The notes beneath the pieces were generated by a model that was not told the origin of the DNA, ran no database searches, and saw only the letters and a list, made by a program, of their open reading frames with translations. Shown piece by piece: positions 1 to 7,933 of a stretch of 64,000 bases of DNA; position 1 is the first letter of the stretch; each line of letters starts with the position of its first letter. Origin of the DNA: Eubacteriaceae bacterium CHKCI004. Its GTDB lineage: Bacteria > Bacillota > Clostridia > Lachnospirales > Lachnospiraceae. The position numbers were made by a program, and so were the translations under genes. The stretch covers positions 1-64,000 of the forward strand of contig FCNR01000025.1 of the NCBI GenBank assembly GCA_900016875.1. The letters are read 5' to 3'.

Positions 1-5
1 GATCA

Positions 6-142
6 GTGCGCTTTTTCAGCAGCGCAAGCGCTGTAATTGTAGCCAAAGCAAACAGATTCTGCTGAAAATGCGCACAAAAAGTCCGTCAGCAGTTACGGTC
101 GTTAGACCGTTACTGCGACGGAACCTTTTTTGCGCAGTTTTC
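6..142. repeat. overlapping imperfect inverted repeats (structured element)
   Basis: Bases 6-22 and 59-75 form a 17-bp inverted repeat with one mismatch (T12/T69). Bases 83-100 and 105-121 form a second long hairpin with a four-base loop (101-104). The flanks of that hairpin, 64-81 and about 125-142, also pair. The stretch 59-81 can therefore pair either leftward with 6-22 or rightward with 125-142, giving mutually exclusive folds, the second ending near a T-run at 126-131. I see no coding frame here. It could be a terminator or attenuator of a gene outside the window, a small structured RNA, or a palindromic repeat element. Confidence 0.55.
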
Positions 143-166
143 ATGGGATATTTTATATTTTTTTGC

Positions 167-195
167 TTGATTTTGAAAATTATATTATTTATAAT
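167..195 (+). promoter_or_regulatory. sigma-A-type promoter for the Rpn-like gene
   Basis: TTGATT at 167-172 and TATAAT at 190-195 are separated by 17 bases in an AT-rich stretch. This predicts a transcript starting near 202, with a leader of about 85 bases before the Rpn-like start codon. Confidence 0.6.
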
Positions 196-288
196 AGATA
201 ATATATATTAAAAATATTAATCAAAAGAGAAATGCCGGAAGGTAGAAAGGAGCCGATGCGTATGTTATAATCAGGAAGGAGAGGATTG

Positions 289-1323
289 ATGCAGACATCA
301 GTTGCGGCAAGTATCGATGAGAATCCCCAGAAGAGACAGCTGGATCAACAGTGTAAAGTGGTGTTATCTCATAAATCGATATTGGCCAGGATTTTGAAAC
401 GGACAGTCTCTGAGGTTGCGGACATGGAGCTTGATAAGATCCGTGCATCCATTGAAGGAAATATGCGGTCCGGAGAGGTTCCGGTGTTGGAAACTCCGGA
501 AAGGATTACGGGAGATAATACGGAGGGAGTTTCCGTTAATGAGAGTACAATCTATTATGATATCCGTTTTTATATTGTGATAGATGATAAAGATAAATTA
601 AAGATTTTGTTTGATGTGGAAGCACAAAAAGATTTTTATCCGGGATACAAGATTGTGACAAGGGGTATCGTATACTGTGCCAGAATGATTTCTTCTCAGA
701 TCAACCAGGAGTTCACTCTGGATAATTATGACGATGTGAAAAAAGTGTATTCTATCTGGATCTGTTTTAATCCGCCGGCGTACATAGGTAATGCCATCAG
801 CCGGTATTCCATGAAGAAAGAAGATTTACTTCCGGGGATTCCCGATGAAAAATCTGCATATGATAAACTGGAAGTGATTCAAATCTGTCTTCGGGAAGAT
901 ATGGATGAAAAAGATGATGCGCTGATTCAGATGCTGAACACGCTGTTTTCTTCGAGAAAGTCAAAAGAGGAGATAAAAAGAGAGTTGTCAGACAAATATG
1001 GCATCTCTATGGATAACGGTTACGGAAGGGAGGTCGATGAGATGTGCAATTTATCCGATATGTTTGAGGAACGCGGGATGAAGCGCGGCATGGAACGAGG
1101 GATAGAACGTGGCGTTACTAAAGTGGCGGGCAATCTGATAAAAATGGGAAAAGATAATGCATTTATTATGGAAGCCACAGCGCTTTCCGAGGAAGCCATT
1201 GAGCAGCTGCGGGAGACTTTGGAAGTACCGGTCGGACATAATGGGATGCAATATTGCGGGATTGTGATTTGTAAAAGGGTAATATACAGGACGGATGTCT
1301 TGCGTATTACCCTTTCTTTATAA
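289..1323 (+). CDS. Rpn family recombination-promoting nuclease / PD-(D/E)XK transposase-like protein
   Basis: Resembles the Rpn (transposase_31-like) family of PD-(D/E)XK nucleases, which cut DNA and promote RecA-independent recombination in the studied members. A DIRFYI strand, then FDVEAQ (core acidic residue plus ExQ) and a following basic helix match the nuclease core near residues 95-130. The C-terminal part has the family's Gly/Glu/Arg-rich run (GMKRGMERGIERG) and an EEAIEQL ending. I chose ATG 289 over the adjacent in-frame TTG at 286; AGGAAGGAGAGG lies just upstream. The last 20 or so residues are encoded inside a terminator-like hairpin (1274-1315), so the reading frame may have lost its original stop. 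Family assignment is good; activity is not shown. Confidence 0.7.
   Translation: MQTSVAASIDENPQKRQLDQQCKVVLSHKSILARILKRTVSEVADMELDKIRASIEGNMRSGEVPVLETPERITGDNTEGVSVNESTIYYDIRFYIVIDDKDKLKILFDVEAQKDFYPGYKIVTRGIVYCARMISSQINQEFTLDNYDDVKKVYSIWICFNPPAYIGNAISRYSMKKEDLLPGIPDEKSAYDKLEVIQICLREDMDEKDDALIQMLNTLFSSRKSKEEIKRELSDKYGISMDNGYGREVDEMCNLSDMFEERGMKRGMERGIERGVTKVAGNLIKMGKDNAFIMEATALSEEAIEQLRETLEVPVGHNGMQYCGIVICKRVIYRTDVLRITLSL
1274..1319. terminator. bidirectional terminator between convergent genes
   Basis: AAAGGGTAATA at 1274-1284 pairs perfectly with TATTACCCTTT at 1305-1315. On the plus strand it is followed by CTTTA, on the minus strand by TTTTAC. It sits between the Rpn-like gene and aroE, which converge, but lies inside the annotated 3' end of the former. 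Confidence 0.65.
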
Positions 1324-1331
1324 AAAGATGC

Positions 1332-2201
1332 TCATTCTGAGAAATATTTCTCTTTGATGTGTTCCACCGGCATTTCCTGCCCGGTCCACAGCTCAAAGGC
1401 GGCCGCGCCCTGGTAGAGCAGCATATAAAGGCCGTTGAAGAACGGGCAGCCGGTTTCTTCGGCCATTTTGAGGAGCTTTGTCTGCCGCGGGTTGTAGATG
1501 ACGTCGGAGACGATGAGATCCGGGCGCAGGAAGGAGCTTTCCGGAATCGGGCAGGCGTCGGTGCGGGGAGCCATTCCCAAGCTGGTGCCGTTGGTCAGGA
1601 TATCGCTTTCGGCGATGGATGCCCGAAGGATTTTCGTGTCTTCCAGAGGAAGGACGCTTACCTTGCAGTTTGTCCGCTCGTTCAGCTGTCCGGCGATGTG
1701 CATAAGGCGGTCGAAGGAAGGGCTTTTGCGGTTGAAGACGCGGATTTCTTTCATGCCGTCCAGGGCAGCCTGTACGAGGATGGCGGTGGAAGCACCGCCG
1801 CCGCCCAGGAGCGTCATCACCTTGCCCGGCAGGTCGAAGCCGGCTTCCTTTGCCGCGCGCATGTAGCCGGTGCCGTCGGTGGTGTAGCCGGTCAGCACGC
1901 CGCCGTCGTTGACCACTGTGTTTACCGCTCCGCTGATCTCCGAAGCGGGGGAGAGTTTATCGCAAAGTTCGCACATAAGATTTTTGTCGGGCATGGTCAG
2001 GTTCCAGCCTCTGGCGCCCATGGCGCGAAGACCCTCCACGGCTTCTTTCAGCCGGTCGGTTCCCACGTCGAAGCAGAGGTACGCATAGTCGAGGCCAAGA
2101 GCCTGGAAGCTTTCGTTGTGCATGAGGGGAGAGAGACTGTGCGCCACCGGACTGCCAAGAAGGCCGGTCAGCACGGTTGTTCCTGTGATTTTATCTGCCA
2201 T
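1332..2201 (-). CDS. aroE: shikimate dehydrogenase
   Basis: Reduces 3-dehydroshikimate to shikimate with NADPH, in the pathway to aromatic amino acids. The N-terminal domain has the substrate-binding LSPLMHN motif and NLTMPDK, where the lysine is the catalytic base; most AroE proteins read NVTIPHK, so this is a mild variant. TTDGTGYMRA matches the conserved NTDG.G segment with the paired catalytic aspartate. The Rossmann half begins at LLGGGGAS. The start at 2201 is set by GACAGGAGGT at 2220-2211, nine bases upstream; an in-frame ATG at 2222 would lack a ribosome site. Length 289 residues is typical. It converges on the Rpn-like gene. A quinate/shikimate dehydrogenase role is an alternative. 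Confidence 0.9.
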   Translation of the reverse strand: MADKITGTTVLTGLLGSPVAHSLSPLMHNESFQALGLDYAYLCFDVGTDRLKEAVEGLRAMGARGWNLTMPDKNLMCELCDKLSPASEISGAVNTVVNDGGVLTGYTTDGTGYMRAAKEAGFDLPGKVMTLLGGGGASTAILVQAALDGMKEIRVFNRKSPSFDRLMHIAGQLNERTNCKVSVLPLEDTKILRASIAESDILTNGTSLGMAPRTDACPIPESSFLRPDLIVSDVIYNPRQTKLLKMAEETGCPFFNGLYMLLYQGAAAFELWTGQEMPVEHIKEKYFSE

Positions 2202-2239
2202 TGTGTTGATACCTCCTGTCACGTTACTGTTTACTGCCT

Positions 2240-2269
2240 ACTATAACCCGGAAGAGGAAAAAAAGTCAA
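2240..2269 (-). promoter_or_regulatory. sigma-A-type promoter of aroE
   Basis: Reading the minus strand, TTGACT (2269-2264) and TATAGT (2245-2240) are 18 bases apart, about 40 bases before the aroE start codon. Confidence 0.6.
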
Positions 2270-2405
2270 TGGACGAAAAAGATTCACTTCCATGAAAGTG
2301 CATCGCTGCCGCGAATTTGAGCCGGAAAAGACAAAACATTTTCCCGGCAAACGCTCCTCATTTGTTTTAAAAAACTCAGGAATTTCAATCAGAGAAAAAA
2401 CATAC
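2270..2405. other. intergenic stretch, nothing recognised
   Basis: Between the aroE promoter and the promoter of the next plus-strand gene I see neither a coding frame with a ribosome site nor a strong hairpin. The whole aroE-to-next-gene gap (2202-2528) is explained by two divergent promoters and leaders. Confidence 0.5.
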
Positions 2406-2434
2406 TTGAAACACAAGTTCTATTTTGTTAGAAT
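2406..2434 (+). promoter_or_regulatory. sigma-A-type promoter
   Basis: TTGAAA at 2406-2411 and TAGAAT at 2429-2434 are spaced by 17 bases, about 95 bases upstream of the unrecognised gene starting at 2529. Confidence 0.6.
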
Positions 2435-2528
2435 GAAAGAAATGTATTGCGAGCCGGGAGGCTGACGGCGGCGGCAGGCTGCGCGCAGGAGGATCCGGCA
2501 AGGAAGAAGAAAGGTTGGAACAACAGTT

Positions 2529-3239
2529 ATGGAGATTTTAGGAAAGACTCTGTCAGAGAAAACGGAGAAACTGTACAGTGAGATTGCGGGAGAGCTGATT
2601 TATCCGGTCACGATACTGAAGATGGACCCGGAGAACCAGGAGGACTGCAGCCATCCGGTTGCCATGGATACCGGCAAGAAAGAGTTCATCATCAAGGTGG
2701 ACAGCGGACTGGAAGATTATCTTTTTGAAAATGCATTGGTAAGGGATTTGATTTACTGCCGGCAGATGAGCAATCAGGCTCCGGTGCTCACACCGGTGTC
2801 CGACAAGGATATCGACGCATATCAGACAGCGACGATGATCAGTTCCGTGATCATGGATATAGACGTGGAGAATACGTTAAAAGCCAACGATATGCACATT
2901 GACGATATTGATACCATGCGCTTGAGCGATCTGTTTGCCTTCCTGAAGGCGGGCATGTCCGATTATAACAGAGAATTGTATCATATTCTGGTGGGACTGC
3001 AGATCACGCTGCTTCTGTTTACCACTTCCAAGAAGGATAATATTCAGCAGATCATCGAGACATTTTACCTTTCCGACCCGGAGGCCATGGAGATGATCGA
3101 CAAGTTTGTGGATATCATTGACCGTTACGGTGTGGATGATAACCGCTCCATGATGCGCTGCATGAGAAAAATCGGCCTTGCCTGCAAGATGAAGGGGCGG
3201 CTGAATCTTGAATATGAAGGAAAAGTTACCGCGTTATAA
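2529..3239 (+). CDS. conserved-looking protein of unknown function
   Basis: I do not recognise this 236-residue protein. It appears soluble: no signal peptide and no clear membrane segment, although ILVGLQITLLLF near residue 155 is hydrophobic. It is acidic and helical by composition, with many Asp/Glu residues between 85 and 135. An early stretch about a negative, substrate-like FIIKVDSGLEDYLFENALV could suggest a degenerate metallopeptidase-like fold, but there is no HExxH motif. It has its own promoter and ends at a strong terminator (3250-3304), so it is transcribed alone. Codon use matches its neighbours, which supports a real gene. Its position next to the methionine genes may be chance. 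Confidence 0.7.
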   Translation: MEILGKTLSEKTEKLYSEIAGELIYPVTILKMDPENQEDCSHPVAMDTGKKEFIIKVDSGLEDYLFENALVRDLIYCRQMSNQAPVLTPVSDKDIDAYQTATMISSVIMDIDVENTLKANDMHIDDIDTMRLSDLFAFLKAGMSDYNRELYHILVGLQITLLLFTTSKKDNIQQIIETFYLSDPEAMEMIDKFVDIIDRYGVDDNRSMMRCMRKIGLACKMKGRLNLEYEGKVTAL

Positions 3240-3249
3240 TTGCTGTGAG

Positions 3250-3304
3250 CCTGCATACCGGTTCCTCGGACAACGGATGTCCGGAATGGCTATGCAGGTT
3301 TTTT
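3250..3304 (+). terminator. intrinsic terminator just upstream of the metF-like fusion gene
   Basis: CCTGCATA (3250-3257) pairs with TATGCAGG (3291-3298), followed by six T. Inside the loop TTCC/GGAA and GGAC/GTCC extend the stem. It lies only about 20 bases before the next start codon, leaving no room for a promoter between, so it may also act as an attenuator. Confidence 0.8.
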
Positions 3305-3325
3305 CTGTAGAAAGGATATCAGACC

Positions 3326-5227
3326 ATGAAGATAAGAGACTATTTAAAAGAGCATATCCTGTTGACAGACGGTGCAATGGGTACATATTTTGATGAACAG
3401 ACCGGCGGAGAGTTTGTCTGCTCGGAGGAAGCAAATCTTTTCCAGCCGGATATAATCGCCGGGATTCACCAATCCTATATTGAGGCGGGAGCGGCGCTCA
3501 TACGGAGCAATACATTTTCTGCCAACAGGAAAACATACCGGGAGATTATGAGTAAGCATGGACAGGAAGCGGATGACGCCGGTTTTGTGCGGTTTGTGCA
3601 GAAAGGGTACGCCATTGCCAGAGAAGCCGCAGAGTCTGCGGCACGTGATGGAAAGGTGGTTTTTGCGGCGGCGGACATCGGGCCCATCTACGAGGACAGC
3701 GAGAGCAGCCAGGAAGAAATGCAGGAAGAATACCGGGAGATTGTTGATGCATTTCTTGAAATGGGCGCAGACATTTTTGTGCTGGAAACATTTCCGGATG
3801 AAAGGTATGTCCTGTTTCTGGCAGAATATATTCGGGGAAAACGGCCGGACGCCTTTGTGATCGGGCAGTTTTCTTTCGTTCCTACCGGATACGGAAGAAC
3901 CGGTTTTCATTATAAAACGGTTTTAAAGAAGGCGGCGGGCAGCGGACTTCTGGACGGCGTGGGATTAAACTGCGGCATCGGAGCCGCCCACATGGAGCGT
4001 TTCCTTCGCTCCTGGCTGGAGGAGTCCGGCATGCCGGAGCAGGTGGTTCTCACGGCGCTGCCGAACTGCGGTTACCCGCAGATCGTGCGGGGACATGCGG
4101 TGTATTCTGACAGCGTCGCTTACTTTGGAGAGAAGGCGGCAAATCTGGCGGAGCTGGGTGCGGGAATCCTTGGCGGCTGCTGCGGAACGACGCCGGAATA
4201 CATCCGGGAGATCGCCGGAAAACTGCGGGGCGATACAGGAAAAGAGATGCCGAAGATTCGCCCTGTGAGACGAAAACATGTGACCGGAGCGGCTGAAGCT
4301 GGAGCAAAAGATAAAAGAACAGTCGAAGAAAATGTTTCCGAAACAAAGGCGCTGCGGCAGAATACATTTCTTCAGAAGCTGAAAAAAGGCGAGTCGGTCA
4401 TTGCCGTGGAGCTGGATCCTCCTTTTGACGCGCAGATGGATAAGCTGGTGAACGGCGCGCGTCTGCTGGCGGACACTCCTGTGGATGTTATTACCATCGC
4501 GGACTCTCCGCTGGCGAGATCCCGGGCGGACGCGCTTCTTACGGCGGTGAAGATTCAGCAGGAGACCGGAATTCCTGTGATGCCGCATCTGGCCTGCCGG
4601 GACCGGAACCGGATTGCCATCCGGAGCGGCCTGCTGGGAGCTTATGTTAATGATGTCCGCAACGTGCTCGTTGTGACCGGCGACCCGGTGGGACGGGACG
4701 AGCGGGCGTTTACCAAAAGTGTTTTTGACTTTAATTCCATCAAGCTGATGGAGTTTTTGAACAGTCTTAACGGTGAATTGTTCGCGGACGACCCGTTCTG
4801 CTATGGCGGCGCTTTGAACCAAAATGGCGCGCGGCTTGATAAGATCGCCGAGAGAATGAAGCGGAAGATTGATGCCGGCTGTCAGTTCTTTCTGACGCAG
4901 CCGGTGTACTCGGAGGAAGAGCTGGAGAGGCTTGCTTTCCTGCAAAAGGAGACCGGTGCGAAGATTCTCATCGGCATTATGCCCCTTGTGAGCTACCGGA
5001 ACGCTCTCTTTATAAAGAACGAGATGCCGGGCATTCACGTGCCCGATGAGGTGCTGGCGCAGTACAGCCCGGATGGAAGCCGGGAAGAATGGGAACAGAC
5101 CGCAGCAGAGATATCAAAGACGGTAATCACTGCGGGGAAAGATGTGGGCGCAGGATATTATTTTATGACGCCGTTCCACAGGGTGTCCCTGATTAAGCGG
5201 ATTATGGAAACTTGTGTGCCGGAGTAA
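3326..5227 (+). CDS. bifunctional homocysteine S-methyltransferase / methylenetetrahydrofolate reductase
   Basis: Two-domain enzyme like Bacillus YitJ. Residues 1-300 form a zinc-dependent homocysteine methyltransferase: LTDGAMGT near the start, and zinc ligands C216 (GLNCGIG) and C285/C286 (GGCCGTTP). A charged linker follows (about 315-345). Residues 350-630 form the reductase that makes 5-methyl-THF, with VAVELDPP at its start, the folate/FAD segment VTGDPVG and FLTQPVYSEEE. The 5-methyl-THF would feed the methionine synthase encoded directly downstream, so the pair forms a methionine module. Start ATG 3326 follows AAAGG at 3311-3315. Whether the N-terminal half uses S-methylmethionine, betaine or another donor cannot be told. 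Confidence 0.9.
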   Translation: MKIRDYLKEHILLTDGAMGTYFDEQTGGEFVCSEEANLFQPDIIAGIHQSYIEAGAALIRSNTFSANRKTYREIMSKHGQEADDAGFVRFVQKGYAIAREAAESAARDGKVVFAAADIGPIYEDSESSQEEMQEEYREIVDAFLEMGADIFVLETFPDERYVLFLAEYIRGKRPDAFVIGQFSFVPTGYGRTGFHYKTVLKKAAGSGLLDGVGLNCGIGAAHMERFLRSWLEESGMPEQVVLTALPNCGYPQIVRGHAVYSDSVAYFGEKAANLAELGAGILGGCCGTTPEYIREIAGKLRGDTGKEMPKIRPVRRKHVTGAAEAGAKDKRTVEENVSETKALRQNTFLQKLKKGESVIAVELDPPFDAQMDKLVNGARLLADTPVDVITIADSPLARSRADALLTAVKIQQETGIPVMPHLACRDRNRIAIRSGLLGAYVNDVRNVLVVTGDPVGRDERAFTKSVFDFNSIKLMEFLNSLNGELFADDPFCYGGALNQNGARLDKIAERMKRKIDAGCQFFLTQPVYSEEELERLAFLQKETGAKILIGIMPLVSYRNALFIKNEMPGIHVPDEVLAQYSPDGSREEWEQTAAEISKTVITAGKDVGAGYYFMTPFHRVSLIKRIMETCVPE

Positions 5228-5324
5228 AAAGGATTATGGTAATCCACGTACCGGAGAGTGATTGAAGTGCTGGATGACAGAAGAAGGAAATGTTACATAC
5301 CAGAAAAGAGACGGAGATGACAGT

Positions 5325-7874
5325 ATGACAAGAGAAGAATTGTATAAGATGATAGAGAAACGCCCTCTTATCCTGGACGGCGCCACGGGTTCCAACCTGC
5401 AGAAGGCGGGAATGCCCACAGGTGTGTGTCCGGAGCTCTGGATCATGGAGCATGAGGAGGTTCTTATTGAACTGCAGAAAGCCTATGTGGAGGCAGGTGC
5501 GGATATCCTTTATGCGCCGACCTTTTCCGGCAACCGGGAGAAGCTGAAAGAATACGGTCTGGACGGGCGGACGGAAGAAATCAATAAAACACTGGTGAGC
5601 ATCAGTAAAAAAGCGGCGGGAGACCGGGCGCTTGTGGCTGGAGACATGACCATGACCGGCGTAGCGCTGGAGCCGGTGGGACCGATGCCGCTGGAGACAC
5701 TCATTGATATTTATAAAGAACAGGCCCGATACCTTTATGAGGCCGGTGTGGATCTCTTTGTGGTGGAGACAATGATGAGTCTGGCGGAGACCAGAGCGGC
5801 CGTCATCGCCATCAGGGAAACCTGCGATCTGCCGGTGATGGCGTCCATGACTTTCCAGGAGGACGGCAGAACCCTTTACGGAACGGACCCGGTGACGGCG
5901 GTGGTGGTGCTCCAGAGTATCGGCGCCGATGTGATCGGCGTCAACTGTTCCACCGGGCCGGAGCAGATGCTTCCGGTGGTGCGCAAAATGAAAGAATATG
6001 CGGAAGTGCCAATCATGGTCAAGCCTAATGCGGGTCTGCCGGAGCTTGTGGACGGCGAGACGGTCTATCCTATGGATGCGGAAGAGTTCGCTTCCTGGGG
6101 GCCGGCGTTTATTGAAGCCGGGGCGGGGCTTCTTGGCGGCTGCTGCGGAACAACGCCGGAGCATATCCGACGGCTGGCAGAGACGGTGAGAGACCTGGCG
6201 GTGCTTCCGCCGGACAACAGGCATCCGGCCATGCTCGCTTCCGAGCGAAAGAGCCAGGAGATCCTTCTGGACGGAAACTTCCTCATTATCGGAGAACGGA
6301 TCAATCCGACGGGAAAGAAAAAACTGCAGCAGGAACTCAGGGAAGGCCGCCTTCATATGGTGGAAGAGATGGCGGAGCAGCAGGAAGAAATGGGCGCGCA
6401 CATTCTCGATATCAACATGGGAACCAACGGCATTGACGAGAAGGAAATGATGCTGAAGGCCATTCAGAAAGTAACCATGGTGTCCGACCTGCCGCTGTGC
6501 ATTGACACCAGCTATGTGGAAGTCATGGAAGCGGCGCTCCGCGCTTATCCGGGCCGGGCGCTGGTAAATTCCATCTCCATGGAGAAGGAAAAGATTGAGA
6601 AACTTCTGCCGCTGGTAAAAAAATACGGAGCCATGTTTATTCTGCTGCCGCTTTCCGACAAGGGCCTGCCGGAGAGTCTGGAGGAGAAAAAGACGCTGAT
6701 CCATCAGGTGCTTGAGCAGGCGGAGGCCTGCGGCATCTCCCGCAGCCGGGTTATCGTGGACGGTCTTGTCACCACCATTGGAGCCAACAAAAAGGCGGCT
6801 CTCGAGACACTGGAGACCATCCGCTACTGTAAGGAAGAACTGGGACTGTGCACTACGGTGGGGCTGTCCAACATTTCTTTCGGCCTGCCGGAGCGGGCGT
6901 ATGTCAACGGAGCCTTTGCGGCCATGGCCATTCAAAATGGTCTCACCATGGCCATCGCCAATCCGTCCAACGCGCTGCTGATGGGACTTTCCTACGCCTC
7001 TGACCTGCTTCAAAACAAACCGCAGGCAGACATTGCCTACATTGAGCAGGTAAAACGGATGGAAGAGAAGCAGGCGGCCAGTGCCGGGCCTGCCGGCGCC
7101 GCCGAAAACACAGAGCCAGGAAAAGGCGGATACGCCGGCGCCGCCGGAAGCAATGGAGTTGACACTGCCGGAGCAGGAAACCTGCAGGGCGCACAGAGTT
7201 CTTTGCAGGGCGCGCTGAAAAGTCAGTCAGCCGGTACGGATACAGCAGAGCGGACGCCGGTGTTTGAAGCGGTGCTGAAAGGGAATGTGGAGGAAATCGT
7301 GGACCGGGTGAAGGTGGCCCTGGCAGGAGGCTCATCTCCGAAGGAAATCCTTGACAGTATGCTGATTCCTGCCATCAACGAGGTAGGAAGACTCTTTGAT
7401 ATACAAGCGTATTTCCTGCCGCAGCTCATTGCCAGCGCCAACGCCATGAAGGAAGGTATCGGCTATCTGGAGCCGCTGCTGCAGGAGGACAGTGATGGGG
7501 AGGAAAAACCGGTCATTGTCATTGCCACCGTGGAGGGAGACATCCATGATATCGGAAAGAATCTGGTGGCGCTCATGCTGAAAAACTATGGATATCAGGT
7601 GTATGACCTGGGCAAGGATGTGCCGGCGGAGAAGATTATCGCGGCAGCGGAAGAACATGACGCTTCCATCATCGCCCTGTCAGCCCTCATGACCACAACC
7701 ATGATGCGGATGAAGGATACTATTCGCTTAAGAAATAAAAGGAATCTGAAGGCAAAGGTGATTATTGGAGGAGCGGTCACCACTCAGAGTTTTGCTGATG
7801 AGATCGGCGCCGACGGATATTCAAAAGACGCCGCCGAGGCTGTGAAGCTGGTACAGTCGCTGCTGGGCGAATAA
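5325..7874 (+). CDS. metH: cobalamin-dependent methionine synthase, short form
   Basis: Transfers the methyl group of 5-methyl-THF through cobalamin to homocysteine. Order of domains: homocysteine-binding barrel (1-285; zinc ligands C208, C273, C274 in GGCCGTTP), pterin-binding barrel (about 295-560; GERINPTGKK and DINMGTNG), a Gly/Ala/Ser-rich linker (about 584-645), the helical cap, and the B12 domain (about 730-849) with DIHDIGKN, where H741 is the lower cobalt ligand. The C-terminal SAM-dependent reactivation domain of the 1200-residue E. coli enzyme is absent; length is 849. Start ATG 5325 has GGAG at 5313-5316. No cobalamin or SAM riboswitch is visible upstream. The gene lies about 97 bases after the metF-like fusion gene and is likely cotranscribed. 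Confidence 0.92.
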   Translation: MTREELYKMIEKRPLILDGATGSNLQKAGMPTGVCPELWIMEHEEVLIELQKAYVEAGADILYAPTFSGNREKLKEYGLDGRTEEINKTLVSISKKAAGDRALVAGDMTMTGVALEPVGPMPLETLIDIYKEQARYLYEAGVDLFVVETMMSLAETRAAVIAIRETCDLPVMASMTFQEDGRTLYGTDPVTAVVVLQSIGADVIGVNCSTGPEQMLPVVRKMKEYAEVPIMVKPNAGLPELVDGETVYPMDAEEFASWGPAFIEAGAGLLGGCCGTTPEHIRRLAETVRDLAVLPPDNRHPAMLASERKSQEILLDGNFLIIGERINPTGKKKLQQELREGRLHMVEEMAEQQEEMGAHILDINMGTNGIDEKEMMLKAIQKVTMVSDLPLCIDTSYVEVMEAALRAYPGRALVNSISMEKEKIEKLLPLVKKYGAMFILLPLSDKGLPESLEEKKTLIHQVLEQAEACGISRSRVIVDGLVTTIGANKKAALETLETIRYCKEELGLCTTVGLSNISFGLPERAYVNGAFAAMAIQNGLTMAIANPSNALLMGLSYASDLLQNKPQADIAYIEQVKRMEEKQAASAGPAGAAENTEPGKGGYAGAAGSNGVDTAGAGNLQGAQSSLQGALKSQSAGTDTAERTPVFEAVLKGNVEEIVDRVKVALAGGSSPKEILDSMLIPAINEVGRLFDIQAYFLPQLIASANAMKEGIGYLEPLLQEDSDGEEKPVIVIATVEGDIHDIGKNLVALMLKNYGYQVYDLGKDVPAEKIIAAAEEHDASIIALSALMTTTMMRMKDTIRLRNKRNLKAKVIIGGAVTTQSFADEIGADGYSKDAAEAVKLVQSLLGE

Positions 7875-7933
7875 AGCGGCGACGTGCGGTCTTTGCATAA
7901 TGCCGGCGATATCTTTCACAAGGAGGACGGACT

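Noticed and set aside
5228-5324. SAM or cobalamin riboswitch for the methionine genes
   Set aside because: Neither this gap nor the one before 3326 contains the conserved cores; the only structure is the terminator at 3250-3304.
5202-7013. A 603-codon open frame on the minus strand opposite metH
   Set aside because: It is the antisense shadow of a well-supported enzyme gene; it has no ribosome site, and its product is a histidine/arginine-rich composition typical of reversed GC-rich third positions.
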